NCBI GenBank assembly: GCA_015680685.1
Contig: MNCI01004656.1
Span: 256,718-320,717, forward strand
DNA length: 64,000 nt
Direction: 5' to 3'
From: Gnetum montanum
Taxonomy: Eukaryota > Streptophyta > Gnetopsida > Gnetales > Gnetaceae
A model generated the notes under the pieces. The model was given only the letters and a program-made list of their open reading frames with translations, made no database searches and was not told where the DNA came from. Below, piece by piece: positions 45,800 through 55,949 of this stretch. Position 1 is the first letter of the stretch. Every line of letters begins with the position of its first letter. Both the position numbers and the translations under genes were made by a program.

Positions 45800-46669
45800 T
45801 GATGAGTCATGATTTTGTCAGCTTTGATATTGAAGCCTCGATATTAGGTACATGATATTGAGTCTCAAAAAATGATGTTAGATATTTGATATCATCTCTT
45901 CCATGCTAGCCAATAAATACAACACTTGGATGCATGGTTGGAATATAGTTTAGTTTTAGATTTCAATTAGCTTTTTCATAGATTCTTAATTTGCAGTTTT
46001 GTTATTTCCTAGTGCATGCCTGGAGTGTGATGTTTGTAATTTTATGACATCCTTATTCGAGTGTGACATACTTGGACATGTTACATGATTGGAAATAAAG
46101 ATCGAGATTACTTTTTTCATTGCAACATCCACTTAGATTTATTATTGCTTTTAATTATTTAGTTGTTTAATTGTTTCCTCTTTCCCTTAGTTAATGTTTC
46201 CATTTATTGCTCTTTATGATTCCTATCATTAAGTAGAATAATTATGACTAATCATGAGTGCTTAAGTTTAATTACTTGGTAATGCAACAATGTATTATTT
46301 GGTGAGCCCAATGACATACACTTGGTAATCCTAGTAGTAGTCTCATGAAGTCCAAGGCACATGTGGATGATTAAGAATGGATACTCATTGCACATAGGCT
46401 CATTTAGACTTTACTTTCCATCATTACTTAACTTAATTAAATAATTTCTTTATTGTAATTAGGAGTAGGATAGGTTAAACAACATCATCATATACCTCAC
46501 TTTGGATAAACCATACATAAAAAGCTACCACTTGTTTAAGTGGGAAGACAGTGAATTGTGATTAGAGTATAATGATCTAGATGCACACCCATCCACAAAA
46601 TTCGACTGGATCGTGCATGAATGCTTGTGATTCATATGGTTGGACGTAGGGGTACCTCACTGCTCATCA
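45800..46669 (+). repeat. 3' LTR of TE-f
   Basis: 870 bases, TGATGAGTCATG...CTGCTCATCA, with polypurine tract just before. GTTAA follows at 46670-46674. Confidence 0.9.
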
Positions 46670-46674
46670 GTTAA

Positions 46675-47650
46675 GCACTATAATAGGGATCCATCTCTTC
46701 ATAGAAAAGAGTTTTATCTTTGTGAACTAAAATAGGAGGTACCATTAGAAAAGGTGGTTTACCAAAACTCTTTTCAATTCAAAATCTATCACTAAAATTT
46801 TAGCTAAATTTGAATGATCCAAAAAAATTTAAAGATAGTAAAGAAGAAAATAGGATAGGTATGATCTAAGGACAAAGATAAGAAAAATAAGGACATTTAA
46901 AGTGATTAATATTAGTACTAGAAAAAAGTAGTTACAATTGATAAGGTTAAAAATTCTGATTTTGATGAGAATGGTTATGAAATATATTAATATTAATATC
47001 TAAAGGGTTGTTGCCTCATTATGTCACACCTCTAGGAGTCTAAGCTTTATGCTCTAAATCCAAAATTTGGTAAGAGGAAAATACTTAGGAGATTACCTTA
47101 CCCATAAGGCAACTATCAATAACCTTATCACTAATAACACTATTATCCTCATGGGGCTCAATCATAATCTCAATGGTATTATCAACAATAATGACAAAAC
47201 TCATAGTCATCGGAGATGCCATCACCTAGGTAATAATACCCTTATAAGAAATTGGATCCCTATGGATATTTTGTCTAGTAGCCTTTATTTCCAAGTCGGT
47301 TCATTGCTCATGCTCCTACCCATCACTACTATTCTTGAATTCCATAGACCTACCACTCTATCAACTAAAGTCTGCATCCTACACTCCTCATCCTTATGAA
47401 TGGTCTCAAGATCATGCTTCTAATTCTTTGCCACTTGCTCCACCAATGCAAGGTGAAATTCCTTCATTTCCACAACAAAGAAATGCTACATGGGATGTAA
47501 ACTTACAAGTGGATGATAGTTCAAGTAGTTTTGAGTGCAAGCCATGCAAGTTCTCTTTATTCCATCTTACTAGTCCATGCAACCTTCAGAAGCATCCATG
47601 GTTGTAAATCCTACACCTACATCCTTCCCAATGCCTCAAGAATCATCTTC
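46675..47650 (+). pseudogene. C-terminal gag after the TE-f insertion (probably TE-c)
   Basis: Continues the gag cut at 37667. A stretch near 47045-47090 (CSKSKIW, EENT) aligns with the TE-b gag near 15270, followed by a Tyr/Pro-rich tail (SYTPHPYEWSQDHASNSLPL with APPMQGEIPSFPQQRN at 47380-47480). This joins directly to protease. Confidence 0.6.
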
Positions 47651-47685
47651 AAATCAAAGCATAGAGGTATAGAGTTTTATGTTAA

Positions 47686-48660
47686 CCCATGCTATAATAG
47701 ACTTGATAAGGAAGGTAATCTCCCTAAGAAAAGAACTAATCTAAAAAGTCTCGTTATCTATTTACATATTACAAGGAATGCTCTATGCAAAGCTCTATTA
47801 GACTTAAGTCCTAGAGTCAACGTAATTTCACAAAAGATATTCTAAGCTTGAAACTTAACATCATTCAAAATGTACAGTATTAGGATTAATCGTTTTTTAT
47901 CAATTAATAATTGTTTCCTTGGGAATGGTGGAGGACATTAGGATCATCATTAGTGGGTAGTCCTATCATGTTGACTTTCTTAAGATCCTTGTTAATAACT
48001 GCAATTGAAAATTTTCCATTATTATGGGAATAGCTTGGTTAAGTATCATCAATGATAAGCCATGAATTTAGGATCTATCCTTGGAGATTTCCAAGAAAAA
48101 TGAGCATGGAGTCATAAAGAAGAAGCATGTTCCATGCATCATGTATAGTGATACAAGGTGCAACTATAAGAAGAAAATCTAGGTAGTTAGACAAAGAACC
48201 ATTCTAACATGTAGATCATGTAAAGAATCAATGTGTGTGCAAAGGTGCCTACATAATAGTTACTAATTAAGAAGGAACCTAGTGATTAACAACAAATGAA
48301 AGTTTCAAGTCCATAATATACATAAAACCACATGAAGCTTTGAAAAGTGCATACATGAACAAGATGGATGATATTAAACAACTCAAAAAGTAACTTTTTA
48401 ATGAAGAGAATAAATAGAAAGAAGAAGTAAACTAGGAAAACTTGAAAATTATAAACAAAATTGAACTAAAGTTCATAAAACTTAAAAATGTTATTGGAAT
48501 CTTTTGAGTATGTATTTCTATAAAATGGTAAATCAGTAATTGTGAATGCACAACTCATGCAAGAGAAAAAATAGAAGTTATTGGAGGTTATTAACAAGTA
48601 GCCAATAGCCTTTTCTTGGTTATATGATGAGACAACATGTATTAATCCATGCATATGCTA
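47686..48660 (+). pseudogene. Retropepsin-like protease and post-protease segment (probably TE-c)
   Basis: PKKRTNLKSLVIYLHITRNA then LCKALLDLSPRVNVISQKIF (to 47842). The aspartic protease active site, normally D-[ST/L]-G-A in Athila-type elements, reads DLSPR here, so it is not catalytic. Further frames give SLGMVEDIRIIISG and IIMGIAWLS (flap and helix regions), then DLSLEISKKNEHGVIKKKHV and PCIMYSDTRCN (48070-48160). This post-protease segment is the piece retained in TE-b, TE-d and TE-f after their RT-integrase deletion. Confidence 0.7.
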
Positions 48661-48679
48661 ACATAGAATTTATAAAGAT

Positions 48680-48830
48680 TTGACCATCAAAACCAAGCAC
48701 CAACCCTAAAGAAGGTTAAATTCCAAATTGAAGTAGGTTGTCAAGACAAAAATTGAAAATCCTCTAAAAGGATTCATTTATCTTATAGTATATAGTGATC
48801 CCAATAATTTTAGCCATTTAATGGAGTAGG
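48680..48830 (+). pseudogene. N-terminal fragment of reverse transcriptase (probably TE-c)
   Basis: RRLNSKLK, VVKTKIENPLKGFIYLIVYS is recognisable as the start of an Athila-type RT (RRLNP-KEVV-KEI-KLL-AGIIYPI-DS). It breaks off near 48830. The RT core is found far downstream at 53195. Confidence 0.55.
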
Positions 48831-49499
48831 ATTTATGAAATAATGTTAAGATACAAAATTAAATTTCCAGGTTATGTCCTTATTGGAGAATTGAAGATAG
48901 TATGGTAGCAAACAAGGAATTCAATTATTTACCTCAAAAGGTAATGGTATATAACATGATAAAATATGAATGATATTAATTTTTCTCCACTTCCATGATT
49001 TTTTTATATAATAAAAAATATATTTTCAAATGAAAAAGATGATGATAAATGGACATTAGCTTGTAATGGTTGTCATAAGATTGTTATGCATGATACTAAA
49101 AGTCCCTTCTCTGTACATGGTAATGCCAAAGATGTAAAATAAGGAACCTAATTGGTGGGTAGATTAGCAAAGGAATCAGATTGGGAAATTTAGGGTTTGA
49201 ATTAAATGAAGATACTTCAATACATAGTTTATTTTTTCAATCCATTTCCTTACCTTATCCGATATTCAATTACAACCAACCTACATCACCATCAGATTTA
49301 TTGGATATTATCATTGACATCCATTGTCATTCACCTACTCTAGGATAAATCATGAAATAGCATTCAAAATTTGTGCTTCCATTACTTGTTGATGGTCCTG
49401 CCATACTCTTACATAGTGGCAGAAAAATGGTGGAGCAACTTTCAATGGTGGAAAGTTGAAAAATCCATGCAGACATGGGTTTTGGATCATGCTTTTACA
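48831..49499. other. Unrecognised decayed sequence
   Basis: Plus-strand translation contains short open stretches (LGNLGFELNEDTSIHSLFFQ, YPIFNYNQPTSPSDLLDI near 49200-49320) that look coding, but I cannot assign them. They may be part of an element inserted between the two RT pieces. Confidence 0.3.
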
Positions 49500-51050
49500 C
49501 CACAATTCTAGATTTTAATGAATCATGGGACATACACAATTTGTATCATCATCCACATGTTATGGGAATTTTCCATTAGTGACAGCAATAGCACTCCTTG
49601 GATTTTAAATCCTATTGATGCCAACATCACCCATGCTAGGCATGGGGCCATGATTAACAAGTCTAACCCCTTTGCCCAAGCACAAAGAAAGTTAATCTGT
49701 ATAAGCACATCTTGGGGCCTGATTTATAATGGCAAGCTTGTGGTGGTAGTTACATTACCATGCCATGATGGCATGGATGTAATGGCTTAGGTGGTGTAGA
49801 ATGTGGGTTACATAATGGCTACAGAGGTGGCGTAATTGACGGTGGAGGTGTTGGGAGTTACATGCATTAACAAGAGATGCATGATGTAGTTGTAACTAAC
49901 AATGAACATGGTTGATAACATGGTGATAGTGGTAAGAGTTACGAAGGTGGTGGACAAAATGAGATGTTGTGGTAGTTATGCTAGGTGAGTGGTGGTAACT
50001 ATCAGCAAGTTACAATTGTAGTAACCAACGATAAGTGATAACTAAAATTGACATGGGATTGGGAATTTAAAACCACCAGACAAGATGCTATAAAAGGAGA
50101 ATAGGGAGAACCACCTAGAATAGAGGGGGTAAGTAAAGGGGAGAATGGAAGGGACCTCCCAAGGGCCTGCCTATCTCTCATTGGAGCCAACCTTTCTCTC
50201 ACATTGGTGGCTAGCCTCTCTCTCATCAGGGTCTAGCCTCTCCTCTCTTCAATGACACACGTGGTAGATAGAACATTGTGCATGCAAAGAAATAGAGGTT
50301 ATGAATGATGTGTCTATAGCATGCAAAGAAAATAGTAGTGGCATTTCTCTCTCTCTCTCCTCCCTTCTCCAACAAATGATAGCAGACAATAATGTAAACT
50401 GTAATGGTGGAAGTGGCATGTAATGATGGCAGGTAACATAGTTAATGAGAGAGTGGATCTCATAGCCTCTCCTCCATCTTGTAGGAACATTAGTAGATAG
50501 TGCAAGAATGTGGTGGTAGTTAGCAATTGTAGCATGGTTCCCTCTTCTTTCTCTCTTTGGCAACAATGATGTGTGCATTAGGCAACTACACAACATGTGT
50601 CAGGAGTTTCTAATGGAAGCAACATTGTAGGCATCAAATGTAGTAGGGTATGTGAGGTTTTGTTTTTCCTTCCTCCTAATGGTGGTAAATAGACGTGTGA
50701 CTCATGACAGTCAATAGGTGATGTAGACAATGCATGGCGAATGACAGTGCACATGGCAGGCTCTTACGCAATTGATGTTAGCAACTGTAGTAGGTGGTCT
50801 TTCTCCCACTAGTAGAGGCTAAGGGATGGCAATGTTCCCATAGTGGGGATGACCTATCTCTTCCCCTCAGTAGTGGTGGCACATGTAGATAGTGTAGTAG
50901 TGGTATATGTGTCAACTATCTAGCTAGTAGTGGTGGAACAAATCTTTCATTTTCTCTCCTCTCTAGTGATGATCGGGGTCTTCTTGCCTAGTAGCGGCCA
51001 CCACTAGTAGTAGTAACAAGGACTAGGGAAAAGTTTAAATTTTCTTGTTA
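49500..51050. other. G/T-rich island with GGTGGTAACT-like repeats and a strong TATA box
   Basis: Base use differs from the surroundings: many imperfect repeats of GGTGGTTGTAACT-type words between about 49735 and 50035, recurring in 50500-50950 and again at 52130-52370. CTATAAAAGG at 50089-50098 is followed by C/T-rich sequence with CCTCTCTCTCATC. This resembles U3-TATA-R of a large LTR from an unrelated element, but I found neither LTR end. Confidence 0.35.
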
Positions 51051-51279
51051 TCTACTATATTTTCATGAAGTCTTGAATTTCAAGATATTTATCTAATTTA
51101 AATTCCTTTGAATTTTTTTTGGTTTTCTTTACTTTTTAAATGTCACATAGCCCTCTTCAACTAAGACTATTCTAGGGTTTCCATACCCATATGGGAGGCA
51201 TCCTAGGAAATAGTCTCCTTAAATGAGTTTTTATTCCTAGTGTTGTTGTGTCCAAAATTTATGCATCAATAAACCTAAG

Positions 51280-51965
51280 TAATTCTAGGAGGAGACGAAT
51301 ATGCTTGATTCTAGATAAGTAATGAAGAAAATGCAACACAATGCTTTTGAGCGATAGAGACACAGGAAAGTTATTGATTTGTAATCTGAAAGTACAAGGC
51401 CAATGAAGGTTTTATTATGTGTGAAAATCACAATCCTACTAGGCCAGATGGTGATTGGGGGTATAAAGTTCAATTATAGCAATGGATATCCTACAACCAT
51501 TAGCATGCATGTTCATGTTTGAGCAACTCCCATTAATGTTGGACAAAAGATTTAGAAACAAGTTCTAAAGTGCAAAAGCCAGGGCAATCGATGGTGCATC
51601 ATCCTATTCTAACCTACAAGAAGGTACCTAATCTCATTAAAATTTATCTTCTACACATTTAACAAAGAAATGGAGTTTGCTTTGTATGTTCCCGCTTTCT
51701 CAAGTGAGATTAAAATTCCTTTTAATTATTTGAGAGAGGACAAGCCTCATGGTTTTGCAAGTGATGTTTACCACTTTAAGGATTTGATTGTCGAGGATGA
51801 TCCCGCAAATATTTTTGCTCAATTGCAATGTTTGCTACAATTTTCCTCTTGCAGATATGCTCAATGCTCACTACGTTGGTGAGTGGAAAATTTGCATGTG
51901 GTGTGATTTGCATGAGTCTTTGACACTAGAGTTGGAGGGGTAGCAACACGTAGGCTGTGATTTCA
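51280..51965 (+). pseudogene. Unidentified coding relic
   Basis: An open piece of 70 codons (51670-51882, EFALYVPAFSSEIKIPFNYL, KPHGFASDVYHFKDLIVEDD) continues after a frame change as FPLADMLNAHYVGEWKICMW and CDLHESLTLELEG (to about 51945). Upstream, MQHNAFER and IKFNYSNGYPTTISMHVHV (51330-51520) may belong to it. Composition is more even and less decayed than the neighbours. No family is recognised; host gene fragment and transposon ORF are both possible. Confidence 0.35.
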
Positions 51966-51971
51966 TGGATC

Positions 51972-52018
51972 TCTTGATTTCAATGTTGAGAGAAGTGTGC
52001 CATAAAATGTAATATAGT
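51972..52018 (+). repeat. 47-bp sequence repeated at 53565-53612
   Basis: TTCAATGTTGAGAGAAGTGT and its flanks occur at both places in direct orientation with very few differences. The two copies bracket 1.55 kb that includes the RT core. Confidence 0.7.
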
Positions 52019-52030
52019 AAATGGTGTTTC

Positions 52031-52051
52031 TATATATATATATATATATAG
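52031..52051. repeat. (TA)n microsatellite
   Basis: About ten TA units in a row. Confidence 0.95.
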
Positions 52052-53194
52052 TTATTCTATAGAAAAAAAAAGGAAAATTATTCAATGTCCTATATGTATG
52101 AAATAAGTGTCAATTATAATTTTTTTAATGGTAGTGATAATTAACTATTATGTTGGTTGTAACTTTCCTTAGTGGGTGCAACCAAATTTTAATTTCCCAT
52201 GATGTTGTAATGACTAAATAGGACACTTGTAAACTATAGCTTTGTAATCTCCATGGTGATTATAACTACTAGACACTTGTCAAGTATAGCATTTTTCTCT
52301 ATGGTAGTTACAACTAACTACCATAAGGTTTGTAACTACCCTTAATGTTTGATGATGATTGTAATTGCCCAAAAGCCATTATAANGCATGGCCTGCTAAA
52401 AGCATCAATTCAGCTAATAGTTTGAAATAGCTAATAGTTCACTCCTTCCTATTTTATTTTAGTTACTTAGCTAACAGTTTAGATAGTATCGTGCTTGGCA
52501 TTTAATTTTGGGATTTTTTTAGGTTTCTTTTATGGCTCTTTTTTTGCACAAAATTAGACTTCTATTAAGGTTTGTCATATAAGAGCCTATGTTGTGGAAA
52601 AGCCTCTAGAGCAATTTAATATTTGGTATTTTGAGATAACTAAAATGGCTTCATTATTTTAAAGTGTATTTCTTTGATATTTAAATCCTAAAATTGTCAA
52701 ATTTTTTGAGGGCTCTATTAAATGCAATTTTAGACAACTATTAACTAGCCAAAATAGAAGCTCATACTTTATCATTCACAAAGCATTTTTGGTAGTATAA
52801 TATGAATGTCTTTTATGAAATTCCTTGTTGAGCTTCAAGGGTTTGGACAATTCATAGTTAGATTGAATTAGAATAGCTTTATTGTGAAGTGTTTTCTCAT
52901 GTCAACTTATTTTGCTTAAATGTTTGATATATCATACAAATCTACTTTCTTTTTTTTTGCTAGAAAATTTTTTATTATAATGGCCAATTACAATTTCATA
53001 CATAACCCAACCATTTCACATCCACAACAGCAAACACATACTCATGTTTAGTTCCTTTCATAACCACTAAGTCTATTTGGAGATATCTAGGCCTTGGTGT
53101 TGCCAAAGACTAGCAAGCATCTAAATCCTATTTGAAGAACACCTTTGCATCCTATGATCCCAAAGGTCATAAAACTACAGGCCCCCAACATTAG
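52052..53194. other. Unrecognised sequence with GTAACTA-type repeats and a single N
   Basis: 52130-52380 repeats words such as GGTAGTTACAACTAACTACC, echoing the 49735-50035 island. A single N at 52385 marks an abrupt change to unrelated A/T-rich sequence, so this may be a contig join. No gene seen. Confidence 0.4.
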
Positions 53195-53567
53195 CAGTCC
53201 CAAATGATTGCCAACATTATTATGCTAAAGAAAGAAGGTCAGTGAAGGATCTATATTAATTTCTAGCTATTGAACATGACAACTTTTGAGGACCATTTTC
53301 CATTTTTATTTATTGAACAATTGGACATCATTGTAGGTTAAAAGTATTACAAAATACTAAATGGCTATAGTGGCTATAATCAAATTATAATAGCCTAGAA
53401 GATAAGGTTAAGGCTACACTTATAACTTCCTAGGAACTTTTGCTTATAAGAAAATGTCTATTGGTCTGTGTAATGATGTTCCAATGCTTAGTTCCTAGTA
53501 TCTTTCAAAATGAAATTGTAAATGGTGTGAAAGTTTTGATGGCTGACTTATCCATCTATGCCTCTAA
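53195..53567 (+). pseudogene. Reverse transcriptase core of a gypsy element (probably TE-c)
   Basis: Readable motifs: MLKKEGQ, TTFEDHFPFLFIEQLDIIVG, YYKILNGYSGYNQI (near 53360), NFCL/AYKKM, GLCND, and VKVLMADLSIYASNF. These follow the palm and fingers of Ty3/gypsy RT. The catalytic box, normally FMDD or YVDD-like, reads LMAD, losing the first aspartate, and stops occur. The RT breaks off at the copy of the 47-bp repeat. Connection domain and RNase H are not found. Confidence 0.7.
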
Positions 53568-53612
53568 TTTTGATTTTCAATGTTGAGAGAAGTGTGCCAT
53601 CAAATGTAATAT

Positions 53613-54769
53613 AAGATTAAGAGATTAAAGTAAAATTGTAAATAAGATTAAGAGATATTTACAAAAATGAGAAAGGCTCATGAGTAGTTAATTAAAATTT
53701 GATTTATAATTAACATTATCATTTAAGACATGAAAACCTAAAAGGACCAATGCCGAGTTGCACCATTAACTAAGCATTAATTGGAGAACATAATATACAT
53801 GTTTTGTATGATTGAAGATAAGTTATATTTAAATTGTAGGTAATAGAAGAAAATTAAGAATTCATAATCCTAAAGTTCAAGAATAAAGAGTTGTAGAAGA
53901 ATGCTATTGCAAATAATACACAAATTAATGGAGGAAAAACATACAAAAAAAAAACCCACAATATCAACATGGCATAACTAGAAGAAAAAACTTCAACTCA
54001 AAAAGAGGATGTCACAATAGATCATTCAAATCATATACATTTTTTAGGTTTATAAATTGTGCAAAATATGCTTAATATCCATCTAACATGAAAGGATCAA
54101 TTAGAAAAGACTCCTATTGTAATCATTTCACAAAATTGTATTGAATGATAAATAGAAAGATATTTTGTATATTTCATGATTCATTGTTAATCTACAAGTA
54201 TTATAACTCATGAAAGAGATGATGAGAAATTTATAACATAAATTAAGATGAGTAATCTGTAGTGGTAAATCAATTTGGAAATGTATGGAATAAGAACGTT
54301 ATGAATTGTAGATGAAAAAACCAAGAAGAAAGGAGAAAAGGACAAGAAGCACCTAAATTTTGACATCATTCATAGAGGGCAAGATGAATTTGAGCTTTTC
54401 TCAATCAGTTTTACTTCTAGAAAAAGTACTAAATCATTTATTATTTACAAGAATGCATTGTTATCATTGAAGCTCCATAATTGAGGAAGGGATTAAAGAA
54501 ATTAAGATTCAAAGTGTACATCTCTCACAATTTTTTCATAATTAGAATTTAAATGGATGAGGCTAAACATATTTTCTTTATAAACACTCATGGAGTAAAA
54601 AAATCATAGGATGTTTTACATCTAAAGGATTAGCCTTGAAAAGAATAATGAAGGTATTTTATCTAAGTAATAATATTATTAATAGAATGTCTATATGAAT
54701 AGATCTTATAACTTCATTTGTTAATCTCCAAATCATGGAAAGGGCTTTATACTTAGCATTATTAGACCT
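53613..54769. other. A-rich stretch, nothing recognised
   Basis: No sustained coding frame, LTR end or RNA gene. It borders the 3' end of the minus-strand LINE. Confidence 0.4.
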
Positions 54770-55625
54770 AAATCATCATCATTATCCTAAACTTGTCCTA
54801 ACAAAATGGGATCAACTACATCAATTCTTTTTTTCCATTTATCTTTATGAAGAGCTAGATATTTGTTTATTTGTATTTTCTTAAAATCATCTCTGATCAT
54901 ATTTTCCCATGTCTTCTTTCATCTTTCTTTTGATGGCTTTCCTAGAATAGTAATATAGAAAAAATTGTTTATAGGCTTATTATTTGATATTGTCCAAATC
55001 ATATAAGTCACCATTCTTATAGCTTAGCTAAAATAGAAACCACTCCAAGTCTTCCTATAATTTCTATATTATGTAGTTTATGACTTCTAGTAACATTTAA
55101 CATCCATCAAAGCATTTAGATTTTTGCTACACTAATTTGTTGTTCATGCCTCTTTTATCTTACTCGATATTCAACACTATATAAGATAGTAGGTTTTCTT
55201 TTTATCACATAGAACATATCTGGCTTGTCTCCATTTTGACCATCCTACCTCAATTCTATTTCTTATTTTTTATCAATTTTTCCATCTCATTGGAGGATTG
55301 ATCCTAGGTAGTGGAACTATTTCCAATAAGGAACTTTTTTGTCTTGGATTGTCACTTCTATTTCACCATAGTTTGTATCATTATTAGAATTGCATTTCAT
55401 ATATTCTATATTACTTTTGCTAATTTTTAAGCCTTTTGATTCTAAATTATGTATTTACTTTTTCATTTTAAAGGCAGTATTTTATTGAGCTTTATCCATT
55501 AATACAATATCATTTGCAAATATCATACACTAAGGAATTTCATCTTGTATTTCTTTTTTTAATTCATTCATAATAATGACAAATAAATATAGGCTAATTG
55601 TAGATCCTTGATGTAGACTTATTAT
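54770..55625 (-). mobile_element. 5'-truncated RTE-clade LINE (minus strand)
   Basis: Minus-strand translation: SLHQGSTISLYLFVIIMNEL, CMIFANDIVLMDK, GLKISKSNIEYMKC, FHYLGSIL, ILYSVEYR, IGRLGVVSIL, KKDERRHGK and the usual C-terminus near IDVVDPILLG. This covers the RT palm to the ORF end. The 3' end is a short GATGATGATT tail at about 54770. The catalytic box F-A-D-D reads FAND. Confidence 0.8.
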
Positions 55626-55949
55626 GATGTGTATCATATTTGGAGAATGCCCTAGTATCTAGAAAATTTGAAAAAGAACTCATTCATGAGATTTGACAAG
55701 GTTGTATAGTTGGTTACTAACCTAACACTAACCCTCCTTTTGTATTTAGGCTTGGGACCTACATTGGTGGGGTTATTATTAAACCTAAATGTAGAGGTTA
55801 GATTTAGATCTAAACTTGAATCATTGCAGCCCTTTTATAATGCTTCTAAAGCCATAATTTAAAATAGATATGGTGATGAATTAATGAAGTGCACCATGTT
55901 ATCTAAAAGAAGAAAATAATTCTTTTGGGAATGTTAACAAAGTGGAAAC
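55626..55949. other. Junction between two oppositely oriented LINEs
   Basis: No clear LINE protein match. Contains ACTAACCCTCCTTTTGTATT and GGCTTGGGACCTACATTGG. It may be the decayed 5' part of the plus-strand LINE. Confidence 0.35.

Larger units (their letters stand above)
37668..46669 (+). mobile_element. TE-f: non-autonomous Athila-like element, LTR to LTR
   Basis: 5' LTR 37668-38495, PBS 38496-38514 (TTGGCACCATTGCTAGGAA), gag 38620-41127, spacer with a 545-N gap, ORF3 42873-45612, polypurine tract CGTGGGGGTT (45790-45799), 3' LTR 45800-46669. Perfect GTTAA duplication (37663-37667, 46670-46674). No RT, RNase H or integrase in sequenced parts. The gap lies in the spacer and is too small for pol. 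Confidence 0.9.

Noticed and set aside
50249-50596. ORFs of 73-115 codons on the minus strand in the G/T-rich island
   Set aside because: Low-complexity CT/GA-rich sequence with no conserved domain. Open frames there are expected by chance.
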